From NCBI RefSeq assembly GCF_032854445.1, contig NC_088303.1, positions 29,677,265 to 29,741,264 on the forward strand: a DNA stretch of 64,000 nucleotides, given 5' to 3'. Both the position numbers and the translations under genes were made by a program. Numbering within the stretch: position 1 is the first letter of the stretch; each line of letters starts with the position of its first letter. Positions 26,101-36,006 of the stretch are shown piece by piece. Origin of the DNA: Liolophura sinensis (Eukaryota; Mollusca; Polyplacophora; Chitonida; Chitonidae). The notes below the pieces were generated by a model. The model did no database searches. It was not told where the DNA came from and was given only the letters and a program-made list of their open reading frames with translations.

Positions 26101-29100
26101 AAATTAATCAATCAGTCAATATATTTTTAGAGTATATATGAGCCAGGTAAGCGTCATTGGCTGAAGGTGAAGAAGGATTACCTGGCTGAGGGAAGCATGG
26201 CAGACACGGCAGATCTTGTCGTCTTGGGAGGTTACTACGGCTCTGGAAACAAAGGTCAGAAACCACTGTGAACTGAAATAAAGGTCAGCAGCTATTGTGT
26301 ACTGAAATACAGGTCTGCAACCACTGTGTACTGAAATAAAGGTTAGCAATAACTGTGTACTGAAGCAAAGGTTAGCAATCACTGTGTGCTGAAATAAATG
26401 TTGGAATATACTATGTTGGAATATAGCAACCACAGTATACTGACATAAAGGGCACAAACCACTGTTTTTTATATAGTGGTTCATGAGCACTGTTAACTCA
26501 AATGAGTGACCATGGTTTCCTGAGATAAAGGCCAGCAACCACTGTTTAATTAAGTAGATCTCTGTTTTCTAATTCTCTAGCAATTTCTGTTTAATGAAAT
26601 GGAAATTTGCAAATATGTATTACATGTAGAACAAGTAACATTCTGAATAATGTGGAAGGGAAGAGTTTGGAAGCTTGTCCAAATATAGCAACTGTACACT
26701 GAAATGGAGAAGCACAATGAATATACAGAGAAGCAAAACACTGGAAACACTATATACTGGGGGAAAAAAAAATAGGTCAGCAATCTGCTGAAATAATTGG
26801 TGGAAAAAAATGATGCTTTTGCCTAAGTCCATGCATGAGTTGAACTAAATCATTCTGCTTTTTGTCTTGTTCCAGGAGGAATAATGTCAGTGTTTTTGAC
26901 TGGTGTCCATGATCCAGCTACAGACAAATGGTGCACTGTGACCAAGGTGGGCAATGGATTTGACGACAAAACTCTAGAACGACTTCAGACAGAACTGAAA
27001 ATGGTCAAAATTAGCAAAGACCAAAGAAAGGTACCTGATTGGCTGAAAATCAACAAAACCGTCATTCCGGATTTTGTGGTGGCTGACCCTAAAACGGCAC
27101 CAGTTTGGGAGATCACTGGGGCAGAGTTCAGCAAGTCTGAAAGCCACACAGCTGGGGGTATTTCAATTCGCTTTCCTCGCCTGACGAAATTCAGAGATGA
27201 TAAAGACTGGAAAGAAGCCACCAATCTACCAAGGTTAAAGGTATGCTTCTGCTGTAAGCTAAACTGGCAATAGGGTTTTGTTTTTGGCTCTGAACACAGA
27301 TGATGGAGCTCATTAAATTATAAATACATAAGAGTCCACCTCTTTTATATTGTGTATGACTTATGGTGCTGTTTCACAATTCACCAGCTGAAATCCAGGT
27401 TTATCTGTAGATAGCCTAATATCAGGAAATTTGCTACGTACTTTTATATATATGATATCGATTAAGTCCTGTATGGTTTCCTTCACCCGCAGACCTTACT
27501 TCAACCTGACAATTAATTTATTTAATACATTTGTTTATAAGAATGAATGAATGAATGATTACTTCTCAACACCACATCAAGAAGTTAAATATTTCAACCA
27601 TATTGTGGTGAGAAAATGTTAAAACCTTGTGTTACTTTTCAAATCACTCTTATTTTCACTGTGATTAATAATTTCTTTTGCACCAGAAAACATGTCCCTA
27701 TACAAGCCTGGACAATAGGTATGAATGGATTTTACGGTTATCTCCCTTGACAGGAACTCTTTAAGCAGTCCAAGGAGACAAGTGACTTCCCAAATTTGGC
27801 GAAAGGAAGAAAAGGGAAATTTGCAAAAAAAGAGGAGACCAATAAATCCAGTGATGATGACATCATGGAAATTGATCCATCAGAGTCCAACTTATCATCT
27901 CCGCAGAAAACACCAAGAAAAGAATCAATGTCAAGTAACAACAGCACACCAGCTAAGGCAAAGAATGGAGTGGTCACTTCTGGCGAGGGAGAGAATGATG
28001 CTGGAGATAATGTCGGAGTGAAACGCAAAATAGATGTGGAGACAGATTCCCCAAACAAAAAGGTTGTTAGTGATTTGGTTACATGTGAACATGGAAATGT
28101 AAAAATGTGTACTCACACTTCTGTGATTTAGGACATTTCTTTTTCCTTTCTGTTTGTGTCCTCTGATTTGTAATTGTGATTAAGGTATTTCAAAATCAAT
28201 AGATTTCTCAGTTTTTTGAAGTGTTTGTTACAACCAATGGGAAGGGAGCTTATTTTTTAATCCCAGGAGGTGGTGCTTTTGTGAAGCAGGGACTTGAACC
28301 ATTGTTATACCAAAAATGGTTTGTAGCACAACGTCTGTTATGTTACAGTGTGTCAGTTTCTACTGTAACGTTGTATTCTGTTTAATATGACATCATGGTG
28401 ATGATCTGGGAAAGGAACATCTGACGTCAATTAAATTATGTCAATGTCCTACTGCCGACGGGTCCCCAATGCCTGCCGTTCATCATAAGTTTTTATTTAT
28501 TTATTACACTAATATTTAATATTTAATGCAAGAATATTTCAGTTACACAACAGCAGTGGGTTTGATCGTTGGAGAAAACCGAAATACCAGCTCAAGGTGA
28601 TTTTCACCCTGAAAACAAACTCTGTGTGTCTATGCCGTGTTGGTGGAAGACAAGTTATGCCAAGGACTTTATGTAAGACTACATGACCAGCCATACAAAC
28701 GCTGTTGATTACTTACCACTGAGGACAGAAGATGACAGCAAATAGTAAAATAATAAGGTTTTTACTTATCTGTGTGCTTTTGTGTAGATGTTAAATTAAT
28801 GGATGTTGTTTGTTTGCACTACATGTAGGCCAAACAGATATGTCGCTATGGAGCGGACTGTTATCAGGCCAACCCAGAGCATCGAGAGAAGTACGGCCAT
28901 CCCCCAGCTGTTCCAGCATACTCCCCAAACAAGGTTGGTATTCCAGGGTTATTGAAGGATACATGCACTCTTCATATTCTCTTCACTTTGTAATCTGGGG
29001 CTGTTCCAGGAGGTCTGTTGCACTGGTTACCTCTAAATTCTGCTCTGTTTTCACGACAGTGAAATATCCTTGACAACAGTGTAAAACACCAGTTGAATAT

Positions 29101-32100
29101 ATAATTAAAATTGGCAAGTATGGTTTTCTTCTTTTTCAGAATTTGCCGGATGTATTCAGAGGGGTCAAAATATATCTGCCTAGCAACCTGGAGAAGTTTA
29201 AAGAGCTGAAGAGATATATTATTGCGTATCCTTTGTAGTGTTGACCTTTTCATTTATTAACCATGCTTAGCCACTTAACATGTACAGGTATCCCACAATG
29301 CTTTACTTTACAAGGAGTTATCTGCCCATGTCTGTTTCTTTCAGTATGGTAGACATTTTGTTTCTGTGGTAAACATTTCACAGCAGTGTTTTTAACCACA
29401 GAAATTACATTACATTGCTTTGGTTTGTTTAGTAAACAAGGAAGTTTCCTGCTCAAACTTGTTTAAAAGAAAACCTAACAGAAAATATGTATGTAACCTG
29501 ACTTCTTCAGGAAAGGAGGTAGAAACAGACCTAAATTTATGTAACTCAAAAGATCAATTCTTAATCTGGAATTTAAATCTGGAATTGGGTTGCGCCATAT
29601 TCAAGCAACGGGAAACACAATGTCAGGTCACTCATACCACATGCACAGATGGTTAATAGGCAAAACAGGGTTCGTGTGATGTAAGCATATGAACTGCTTC
29701 TGTTCTTGGGTTACAGGGATAACTCGTGCTTGATTGATCAACATTTGGTAATGTGGTGGCGCTTTCTCAGCGTGTGCAATTTGCTTACTCTGAACTGCGA
29801 TATATCAGTTATGGAATATTACAAAGACAACAAATTTTGCTTTTTAACTTTCGTGTGGGATACTTCATCGATGCGTACATGCATATACATGTACATTTAG
29901 TCTGGTAGTGTTTTTTAATCTTATGTTAAACTTGGCAACTGACAAGTGACCTTCAGAACCTATAGTAAAACTTCTGATGTACAAATACATCAGGAAAAAG
30001 AGATTTTGAGCAACACCCATCATATTTCTAATTACATGTGTTGGGGATTAGTTAGGAATGATAGGGATATGGTTAAACAATTTCAGGCACAAATTTTGTT
30101 CCTTAACAATTGCAAGATTTGACGGTGATGTGGTGTCTGAAGTTGAGAAGTCTGAGGCTACCCATATTATTTCTGACAAAGGAAAATCGGTGAGTGAAAT
30201 TTCTACTGCTTTAAAAGTGTTGTATCATTGTTAACCATTGGCTGTATCCCAGAATCCAAAGAATAAATCTAGTGGTCCCAGATGATAGTACATTCTGGGG
30301 ATTGTCCTGTGACAAATTGAGATTAAGTTCACTGGTCGTAGAGGATGGTACAATTTTGGGATAGTCCTATGAAAAATTGAGATTAAGCCCATTAGTCCTA
30401 CAGCTGGTACAATTTTGGGACTGTCCAATGACAAATTCAGATTGAGCCCGTGGTCCTAGAGGATGGTACAATTTTGGGATAGTCCTATGACAAATTGAGA
30501 TTAAGCCCATTAGTCCTACAGCTGGTACAATTTTGGGACTGTCCAATGAGAAATTCAGATTGAGCCTGTGGTCCTAGAGGATGGTACAATTATGGGGATT
30601 GTCCTGTGACAAATTGAGATTAAACCCATTAGTCCTACAGCTGGTACAATTTTGGGACTGTCCAATGACAAATTCAGATTGAGCCCATGGTCCTAGAGGA
30701 TGGTACAATTTTGGGATAGTCCTATGACAAATTGAGATGAAGCTCATTAGCCCTACAGCTGGTACAATTTTGGGACTGTCCAATGACAAATTCAGATTGA
30801 GCCCATGGTCCTAGAGGATGGTACAATTTTGGGGATTGTCCTGCGACAAATTAAGATTAAGTTCACTGGTCGTAGTGGATGGTACAATTTTGGGGATTGT
30901 CCTGTGACAAATTAAGATTAAGTTCACTGGTCGTAGAGGATGGTACAATTTTGGGGATTGTCCTGTGACAAATTAAGATTAAGTTCACTGGTCCTAGAGG
31001 ATGGTACAATTTTAGGATAGTCCTATGACAAATTCAGATTGAGCCCATGGTCCTAGAGGATGGTACAATTTTGGGGATTGTCCTGTGACAAATTAAGATT
31101 AAGTTCAGTGATCGTAGAGGATTGTACAATTTTGGAGATTAAGTTCACTGGTCGTAGAGGATGGTACAATTTTGGGGATTGTCCTGTGGCAAATTCAGAT
31201 TGAGCCTGTGGTCCTAGAGGATGGTACAATTTTGGGACTGTTCCAGGACAAACTGTGATTGAGCCCAGAGGTTCCTTAGTAACACTAGTACATTCACTCA
31301 ATTTTAATGAAATCTAAATTGGTATTATTATTGTTGAATATTAAAATTAATTTATCAGGCTTCCTCCCACCATAAATGCTGGCTGCCATTGTATTAGTGT
31401 CATATTTTTGAGTATGGCGTTAAACACCAATCAAATAAATGAATTGGTACAATTTTGGATAGTCCTATGACAAATTGAGATTAAGCCCATTAGTCCTACA
31501 GCTGGTACAATTTTGGGACTGTCCAATGAGAAATTCAGATTGAGCCTGTGGTCCTAGAGGATGGTACAATTATGGGGATTGTCCTGTGACAAATTCAGAT
31601 TAAACCCATTAGTCCTACAGCTGGTACAATTTTGGGACTGTCCAATGACAAATTCAGATTGAGCCTGTGGTCCTAGAGGATGGTACAATTTTGGGATAGT
31701 CCTATGACAAATTGAGATGAAGCTCATTAGCCCTACAGCTGGTACAATTTTGGGACTGTCCAATGACAAATTCAGATTGAGCCCATGGTCCTAGAGGATG
31801 GTACAATTTTGGGGATTGTTCTGCGACAAATTAAGATTAAGTTCACTGGTCGTAGTGGATGGTACAATTTTGGGGATTGTCCTGTGACAAATTAAGATTA
31901 AGTTCACTGGTCGTAGAGGATGGTACAATTTTGGGGATTGTCCTGTGACAAATTAAGATTAAGTTCACTGGTCCTAGAGGATGGTACAATTTTAGGATAG
32001 TCCTATGACAAATTCAGATTGAGCCCATGGTCCTAGAGGATGGTACAATTTTGGGGATTGTCCTGTGACAAATTAAGATTAAGTTCAGTGATCGTAGAGG

Positions 32101-32628
32101 ATGGTACAATTTTGGGGATTGTCCTGTGACAAATTAAGATTAAGTTCACTGGTCGTAGAGGATGGTACAATTTTGGGGATTGTCCTGTGGCAAATTCAGA
32201 TTGAGCCTGTGGTCCTAGAGGATGGTACAATTTTGGGACTGTTCCAGGACAAACTGAGATTGAGCCCAGAGGTTCCTTAGTAACACTAGTACATTCACTC
32301 AATTTTAATGAAATCTAAATTGGTATTATTATTGTTGAATATTAAAATTAATTTATCAGGCTTCCTCCCACCATAAATGCTGGCTGCCATTGTATTAGTG
32401 TCATATTTTTGAGTATGGCGTTAAACACCAATCAAATAAATGAATAAAATAAATTTAATTATTATTAAATAATATTGCATGGCTAATCACTTTTATCTAA
32501 TTAAATGTATTGTTTCCTTTTGTCAGCCTGTTTCTAAGAATGGAATTACTGTGTGTGTGACATCGGCTTGGTTGTGGGCATGTATCAGGAAGAAAACCTT
32601 AGTCCCAGTGGACAAGTACAAACCCTGA
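10613..32628 (+). CDS. LIG3: DNA ligase III (ATP-dependent, nuclear and mitochondrial), 21 coding exons
   Basis: Seals DNA nicks in base-excision, single-strand-break and mitochondrial DNA repair; the family works with XRCC1 in the nucleus. Exons (phases all join): 10613-11129, 12811-12936, 13457-13660, 14880-14986, 16529-16573, 16957-17043, 18749-18828, 19644-19721, 22152-22314, 22596-22751, 23219-23350, 24057-24136, 24656-24743, 25417-25494, 26131-26254, 26876-27240, 27754-28062, 28829-28933, 29140-29225, 30117-30189, 32527-32628. The product is about 1034 residues (human about 1009). Domain order: leader 1-77, PARP-type zinc finger from 78, ligase DNA-binding domain ~248-465, nucleotidyltransferase with catalytic Lys492 in KYDGER, EGLVLK at 639-644, LKVKKDY at 658-664, OB fold to ~810, charged linker, PBZ finger 915-938, BRCT 949-1034. 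Donors at 22752 (GTTTTT) and 28063 (GTTGTT) are weak, but phase and homology support them. The 5' UTR is not resolved; 10571 follows a good acceptor. Confidence 0.97.
11268..11482. mobile_element. MITE family A, copy 1 (TA target, mariner-like)
   Basis: Starts TACCCTCAATGACCGCCCAC and ends ATGGACATTTAGGGTA, imperfect terminal inverted repeats of about 25-30 bp ending in TA. The interior matches 51423-51636 (for example CAGTAGAATATCATCCCATG). LIG3 intron. Confidence 0.82.
12280..12644 (+). mobile_element. tRNA-derived SINE with (ACTC)n tail, complete with target duplication
   Basis: The head has an A-box-like TTGGTAGAGTG and a B-box-like AGGATCAATCCTGG. The body ends GACTGAAAAATTGTTGAGCA then CGACTTTAAATCCC and a CACT tail. 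The 14-bp direct repeat ACTCAATGAATATT flanks it (12266-12279 and 12645-12658), showing retrotransposition into the LIG3 intron. Confidence 0.88.
13973..14499. mobile_element. Long foldback element (family E)
   Basis: Arms of about 120-130 bp pair: for example TTTGGGACCACCTTTTGGTA near 14053 with the complement of TACCAAAAGCTGGTCCCAAA near 14335, and CAGATGAAAGAGTGC near 14003 with CTCTTTCATCTGA near 14450. AT-rich centre. LIG3 intron. Confidence 0.78.
14690..14830 (-). mobile_element. Degenerate V-SINE
   Basis: ATATTTCACTTTAATGACAG, GGCCAGCAATTAGGTGGGAT, GGGGAAACCCACAACCGTGC are recognisable with many changes. LIG3 intron. Confidence 0.7.
15100..15652. repeat. ~63-bp tandem array, nine units of two alternating types
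   Basis: Units start CAGTGCTTACTTACAGTATT. Type A ends in GAGTTAAAGCATGTCTGAAC and type B in GCGTTTAAGGAGCTGGTCTG. They largely alternate, so a ~126-bp dimer is the later amplification unit. It lies in the LIG3 intron after the exon ending at 14986. Confidence 0.92.
16604..16790. mobile_element. MITE family D, copy 1
   Basis: Left end TTAAAGGTGTACAGAATCAA; right end GAGCCAATCAGCGTCAATTC inverted. The interior GTCCAGGCTATACCTTGCCT matches, in reverse complement, the copy at 37.3 kb. LIG3 intron. Confidence 0.68.
18991..19149 (+). mobile_element. V-SINE, 5'-truncated
   Basis: GGGTTTCCCCCCTGGCTCTG, TTATGCTGGCCGTCGTCGTA and the standard 3' block followed by an A-rich tail. LIG3 intron. Confidence 0.88.
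20680..21668. repeat. 66/57-bp tandem array in a LIG3 intron
   Basis: Units begin GGATTACACCTTGTCACACT and contain CGATGAGTGGGAATCAG; a 9-bp deletion gives a 57-bp form. The right part (from about 21300) is a diverged subfamily with GGGATAACACCCTGTCACGT. Because both unit lengths are multiples of three, long open frames appear on both strands; they are not credible proteins. Confidence 0.93.
22353..22471 (-). mobile_element. V-SINE, 5'-truncated, with target duplication
   Basis: The tail, 3' block and core end in GGAAACCCCCA. Flanked by direct repeats of AGATCTGATTT (22342-22352 and 22472-22482). Lies 28 bp after a LIG3 exon. Confidence 0.9.
22596..22751 (+). CDS. LIG3: LIG3 exon with the adenylation-site lysine
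   Basis: Encodes ligase motif [11 protein letters not shown]. Lys492 is the residue that becomes covalently adenylated. The following [13 protein letters not shown] is nearly identical to vertebrate LIG3. Both boundaries are phase 0. The donor is an unusual GTTTTT, but the join to VNHFKEYIP of the next exon reproduces the family sequence exactly. Confidence 0.95.
22843..22977 (-). mobile_element. V-SINE with 13-bp target duplication
   Basis: Core and 3' block present. Direct repeats GCATTTATAAAGT at 22830-22842 and 22978-22990 bracket it. LIG3 intron. Confidence 0.9.
23577..23713. repeat. 33-bp tandem repeat, four copies
   Basis: CATCCCATTGGTTGTGTCTT + ACTAGTCTTTGAC repeated four times, nearly identical, in a LIG3 intron. 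Confidence 0.92.
23828..23902 (+). mobile_element. V-SINE tail remnant
   Basis: TAATTCTTGAGTATGGCCTA, AAACACCAACCAAATAAATA is the 3' block only. Confidence 0.55.
25272..25365 (+). mobile_element. V-SINE, strongly 5'-truncated, with target duplication
   Basis: Begins in the core (TTTTCCTCCCACCATAATGC) and ends with an (AAAT)n tail. Direct repeats AAAGAAAATTC at 25261-25271 and 25366-25376. Confidence 0.9.
26251..26545. repeat. 29-bp tandem repeats starting at a LIG3 splice donor
   Basis: At least six consecutive 29-bp units of the form AAAGGTCAGCAACCACTGTG + TACTGAAAT, then decayed copies to about 26545. The first unit begins with the last four exon bases (AAAG, 26251-26254) and the authentic donor GTCAGA. 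Later units retain AG/GTCAG or AG/GTTAG. Confidence 0.85.
28489..28585 (-). mobile_element. V-SINE remnant
   Basis: TTTTATTTATTTATTACACT then CAAGAATATTTCAGTTACAC and AACAGCAGTGGG, a decayed 3' block in - orientation. Confidence 0.5.
28829..28933 (+). CDS. LIG3: LIG3 exon encoding a PBZ-type (CCHH) poly-ADP-ribose-binding zinc finger
   Basis: This 35-codon exon, phase 0 on both sides, encodes C-x5-C-x6-H-x5-H with Cys918, Cys924, His931 and His937, embedded in [13 protein letters not shown] and KYGHP. These are the signature positions of the PBZ finger known from APLF and CHFR, which binds poly(ADP-ribose). Human LIG3 has no such finger at this place, where it has only a Ser/Lys-rich linker. 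A self-contained symmetric exon makes skipping without frame change possible. Zinc binding and poly(ADP-ribose) binding are inferred. Confidence 0.85.
28985..29105 (+). mobile_element. Degenerate V-SINE
   Basis: GTGAAATATCCTTGACAACA, GTAAAACACCAGTTGAATAT match the 3' block; the core is barely recognisable. It lies just upstream of a LIG3 exon at 29140. Confidence 0.6.
29140..32628 (+). CDS. LIG3: LIG3 BRCT domain, last three exons
   Basis: Exons 29140-29225, 30117-30189 and 32527-32628 encode a C-terminal BRCT fold: [28 protein letters not shown], and the conserved tryptophan in [11 protein letters not shown] near the end. In the family this domain dimerises with the BRCT of XRCC1. The first of its two introns is a U12-type intron (29226-30116). 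The second (30190-32526) holds a large tandem array and two V-SINE fragments. Stop TGA at 32626-32628. Confidence 0.95.
29226..30116 (+). other. LIG3: U12-type (minor spliceosome) intron in LIG3
   Basis: The donor reads GTATCCTTT immediately after exon base 29225, a perfect U12 5' splice site. The branch-site consensus TTCCTTAAC lies at 30099-30107, about 10 nt before the AG at 30115-30116, with no strong polypyrimidine tract. The join is phase 2 and restores RYIIAFDGD, as in other LIG3 proteins. All other LIG3 introns read here have ordinary U2-type donors. Confidence 0.9.
30250..32290. repeat. Nested tandem repeat: ~60-bp units inside a ~1-kb duplication
   Basis: Units of about 60 bp (GTCCTAGAGGATGGTACAAT, TTTGGGGATTGTCCTGTGAC, AAATTAAGATTAAGTTCACTG-like) repeat through LIG3 intron 20. 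A block of about 980-1000 bp (30464 to ~31445) is repeated at 31446-32450, including the same V-SINE fragment at each end. The two blocks differ by a ~21-bp indel and a few substitutions. Confidence 0.93.
31351..31445 (+). mobile_element. V-SINE fragment, left copy of the 1-kb duplication
   Basis: GGCTTCCTCCCACCATAAAT to CGTTAAACACCAATCAAATA. The same fragment with the same changes recurs about 1 kb to the right, so it was copied with the tandem block. Confidence 0.85.
32352..32455 (+). mobile_element. V-SINE fragment, right copy of the 1-kb duplication
   Basis: Identical in the diagnostic positions to the fragment at 31351-31445, including CATAAATGCTGGCTGCCATT. Confidence 0.85.
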
Positions 32629-33044
32629 TATATGTAGGACTTTGGGAACAAGGCGGAAATGTGCACAACGTTCATCTTGTGATCTGACTGGAGGTTCATA
32701 TATCATGATCATCTTATCTCTTGTTTTGCATGAACTACAGAGGACATTGCCGTGATTCATCCTTAAACGCACAGATGTAACAAATTATTTGGTGTAGAAA
32801 CGTGTGAAAACCATAGAATTTGTGACAAATATTTATAATACCACTTGCGATTCAACAGGGTTAGATTTTTGTAACACTTTGTACGTATACATGATGTCCA
32901 AAAGTATCCTGCTGAAACACAAGACATGACCCCCCCACCCAGTCACACTATACTGACACCGGGCCAACCAGTCCTGTTTTCTTGCTTTGACCACAACTCT
33001 GAGCACCTAGTTAGGCAGCATGTACCATTTTTAAAGTCTTTAAT

Positions 33045-33125
33045 ATGATCCAACTCCGGCTTGATCCCTGGTCTCCTGACTTCAAGCCGGATGCTCTAAC
33101 CATTTGGGCCACTGGAGGGGGTCTC
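33045..33125 (-). mobile_element. tRNA-like SINE head fragment
   Basis: On the - strand GGCCCAAATGGTTAGAGCAT (A box) is followed by CAGGGATCAAGCC (B box) at normal tRNA spacing. No acceptor stem pairing is evident, so it is a SINE head or tRNA pseudogene rather than a working tRNA. Confidence 0.55.
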
Positions 33126-34166
33126 TTAATATGACATACTTTTGAAATGTTGTTCAATTTTAATGATATAATTTGGTTGTGGTTACAGCTTACTATGGTG
33201 GTATAAGGTTTGATTTACATATTTGAGCAAGTGGATACATGTAGTTTATACACAAATGTGTATTTGTATTAACTGCTATTTTTGACAAGTGGCAAATCGT
33301 TTTGACACTTGGTCACGTGTTATGTACCCTGTGTGTGTAGGAAACCAGGTTTAGGTTCCTAACTGTTTGACTTGCGAGAGGAGAAGCATGAAGTCAGTTA
33401 TGTTTGTCTGAGGACTTTTCTAGACATTGCCATTTGTCTAGCTGATAATTTGGAACTGGAGCTTATCAAGCTCTGATGTCTGCTTTATGCTGGTTTATCA
33501 CATGACCGAGGCTTGTTGACCAATGAAAACGCTAGAAAACGTGTGAATTTTTTTGTATATAACTGAATTCCATTGATTATGGATGGGGGCGACAACACAT
33601 ACGACAGAAATGAAGAGGGTTGTGCTCAATTTACTTTCTAGCCATTTCATTGGTCTAGTACTCTGAAACCTACCATGTCTGACAAGTGATTGACAGGATG
33701 AAGAGCCAAGAATAACCAAATAGTACAGCTGCAGATGTTATAAAAATTGACACACAAACCATGGATCCAGCATATATACAGCTATCTGCATGAAACAAGT
33801 GCCTTCCAAAGTTACCATCATCAAAAGTTAAACAGATTTGACATTTCACTTCTGTTGGTTCGTGTGTGATAACTACTACAGCGCTGTACACGTTCTGTTT
33901 TTATACATCTCTGTATTCATCCTGTGTATATGTGTAGGTTTTGCTCGACTCCGCATTGGCGTGAACGTAGTAAATGTTCATGCATGCTACGTTAGCATTA
34001 ATGTTGTCCTCATTTAGTCTGTGTTGTGTAGGGTACATGAAATTTGGACATTATGAATTCAGAATAAGCAAAATTAAATCCATGAATTGTTTCATATTTG
34101 ATTAAGCCATTCATTTTTTCATCTTTCCACACATCCTAATGTCATTAATCATTCATTACATAGACA

Positions 34167-34172
34167 AATAAA
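34167..34172 (+). terminator. LIG3: Candidate LIG3 polyadenylation signal
   Basis: AATAAA about 1.5 kb after the LIG3 stop codon. It is the first canonical hexamer I noticed outside repeats, so the 3' UTR would be long. Confidence 0.3.
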
Positions 34173-34311
34173 TCGTACTTCATTTTTCATCTTTGTACAT
34201 CTGTATTGTGCCTTTATTGTTTAATGTGTTTTCTCTTCTCCAATGATCTTTGCACAATTTCTACATACCCTATCTTTACTGGCGTGGTGATTTTCACTGG
34301 TGAAGACATGC

Positions 34312-34562
34312 AACTTCCGATCGCAGAGACACACGAAGTATGGGTTCAATCCTGGTCTGTTGGGTTTCCCCGCTCACCCTGCTTTTGGGGCCTAGGATGC
34401 ATGTAAAGCCATTTACACGGTCTGCGGTGCCTTGTATATGGTACCACTGCATCACAAGTGGGAAAGTTTTTTGGCGACTAACCTTTGGCAAGTGATTTAC
34501 CTCATCCACCACTGGGTAAGTGAAAAATTCATGAATTAAATGCCATTAAACAGTGGTGAAAC
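34312..34562 (+). mobile_element. SINE-like element, other subfamily
   Basis: A B-box-like GGGTTCAATCCTGG at about 34341, then a GC-rich body and an end block AAGTGAAAAATTCATGAATT...CCATTAAACA that resembles the 3' ends of the other SINEs. Only one copy seen here. Confidence 0.45.
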
Positions 34563-35536
34563 TCACAACCAAGTGTAAGTTCTGACATGGTGGTTCAGGA
34601 TGAGTAATGTAATCCTTGTTGGTAAATAATGAGATAATGGAGATGACAAATCAGACAAGTGAGTCTGCAATAGATCATGAGGATTTTCTTCTGGCAATGT
34701 CCTCGGTGTGATGCACAAGGTGCTCAGTTATTGAGGTGAGAACCACTGATCACTATTCAATGCGCTATTCAACTATGATCAGATTCCTTCACAGTCCCTT
34801 ATTGTGTTTTATCTCACCAACTATCTCATCATTAATGCTTCAATACAAGCAGGCCATTAGTATCACAGATTTTATTGCTTCATAACCAACAGTACAACTG
34901 TATCTTATAACTTTTTAACAAGAAGCATTCTGGGAGTTTTGCACAACTGAGCTGTCAGAATTATGGCACAGTCTACAATTGATCCAAACAGTCAGATGGA
35001 CAAGTTGCAAAGTTAGTCCCCTGAGTGCAGATAACAGATTACCAACAGAAAAAAATACAGAAAACCCAATATGCATAAAGTTGGATTAAAAACTGCACCC
35101 AACCCTGCAAATTTTGTCTTGATGCATCGCCTGGATAAGACTGTGGGTAGGAGTGAAATATCTAAGACACATACCTGGTATTTAAAACTATGAAAAAAAT
35201 TCATTAACGCATTTCTTCAGTAATGTATTTATTTTCAATGTTTTTACAACTTACATCTGAATAAAAAAAAATATATATATATATAAAAATTTGTATACAA
35301 ATAATGGTGGAGCTCCAGAATCCTGCATTTACTGATAAGTTGCCTATAAAATTTTGGTTCAAAAATATTTTCTTTTGTTTCAAAGGTTTTTCTCGGCCAT
35401 GTGTAAAGCGACGCAACTCTCGAGTTATAATAATATGACAACAGTGAAGTTCATTTTCAATGAAAATGATGTCAACACTGCACAGAGCCATTGTAGTGTT
35501 ACTGCTTTACCCGATTGCACAACAATGCTCTCCTGC

Positions 35537-35682
35537 TTTTTTATTTATTTATTTGATTCGTGTTTTACGCCGTAATCAAGAATATTTCACCTATACCACG
35601 GTGGCGGCCAGCATTATGCTGGGAGGAAAAGGGGAAACCCACGACCATCCGCAGGTTGCTGGAAGACCTTCCCACATGCTTC
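35537..35682 (-). mobile_element. V-SINE, 5'-truncated
   Basis: TTTATTTATTTATTTGATTC tail, the 3' block, core to GCAGGTTGCTGGAAGACCTT. Intergenic between the convergent LIG3 and DDB2 ends. Confidence 0.87.
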
Positions 35683-36006
35683 TTATTTGTAACCTCTTGG
35701 TATCCTATTTTTATGTCTATCAGGCAACTGCATCCAATCCTGTGAAATGGCATAAGTAACTAGAAGCAACAGAAAGTGGAACAACAATGGACACGATGGC
35801 AGTGAACAAGTATGGGTTACTCGTGTGAAGCAGCCAACCAGATTTCATGCTGCTTGAGGGAAATTCCTTTTGTATTACACGAGTTGCTTCATTTCACACA
35901 GCGTGTCTGTTACTTTTAGAGCAATTGTTTAACATTTTATGTGTTTCACATTTTTATCTTTCTTTAAACATTTTTGATTTTTTCACTGATATATCTCTAC
36001 TTTACA

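Noticed and set aside
27725-28058. Alternative frames overlapping the LIG3 linker exon on both strands
   Set aside because: The LIG3 frame is fixed by matching phases on both sides; the others are shadows.
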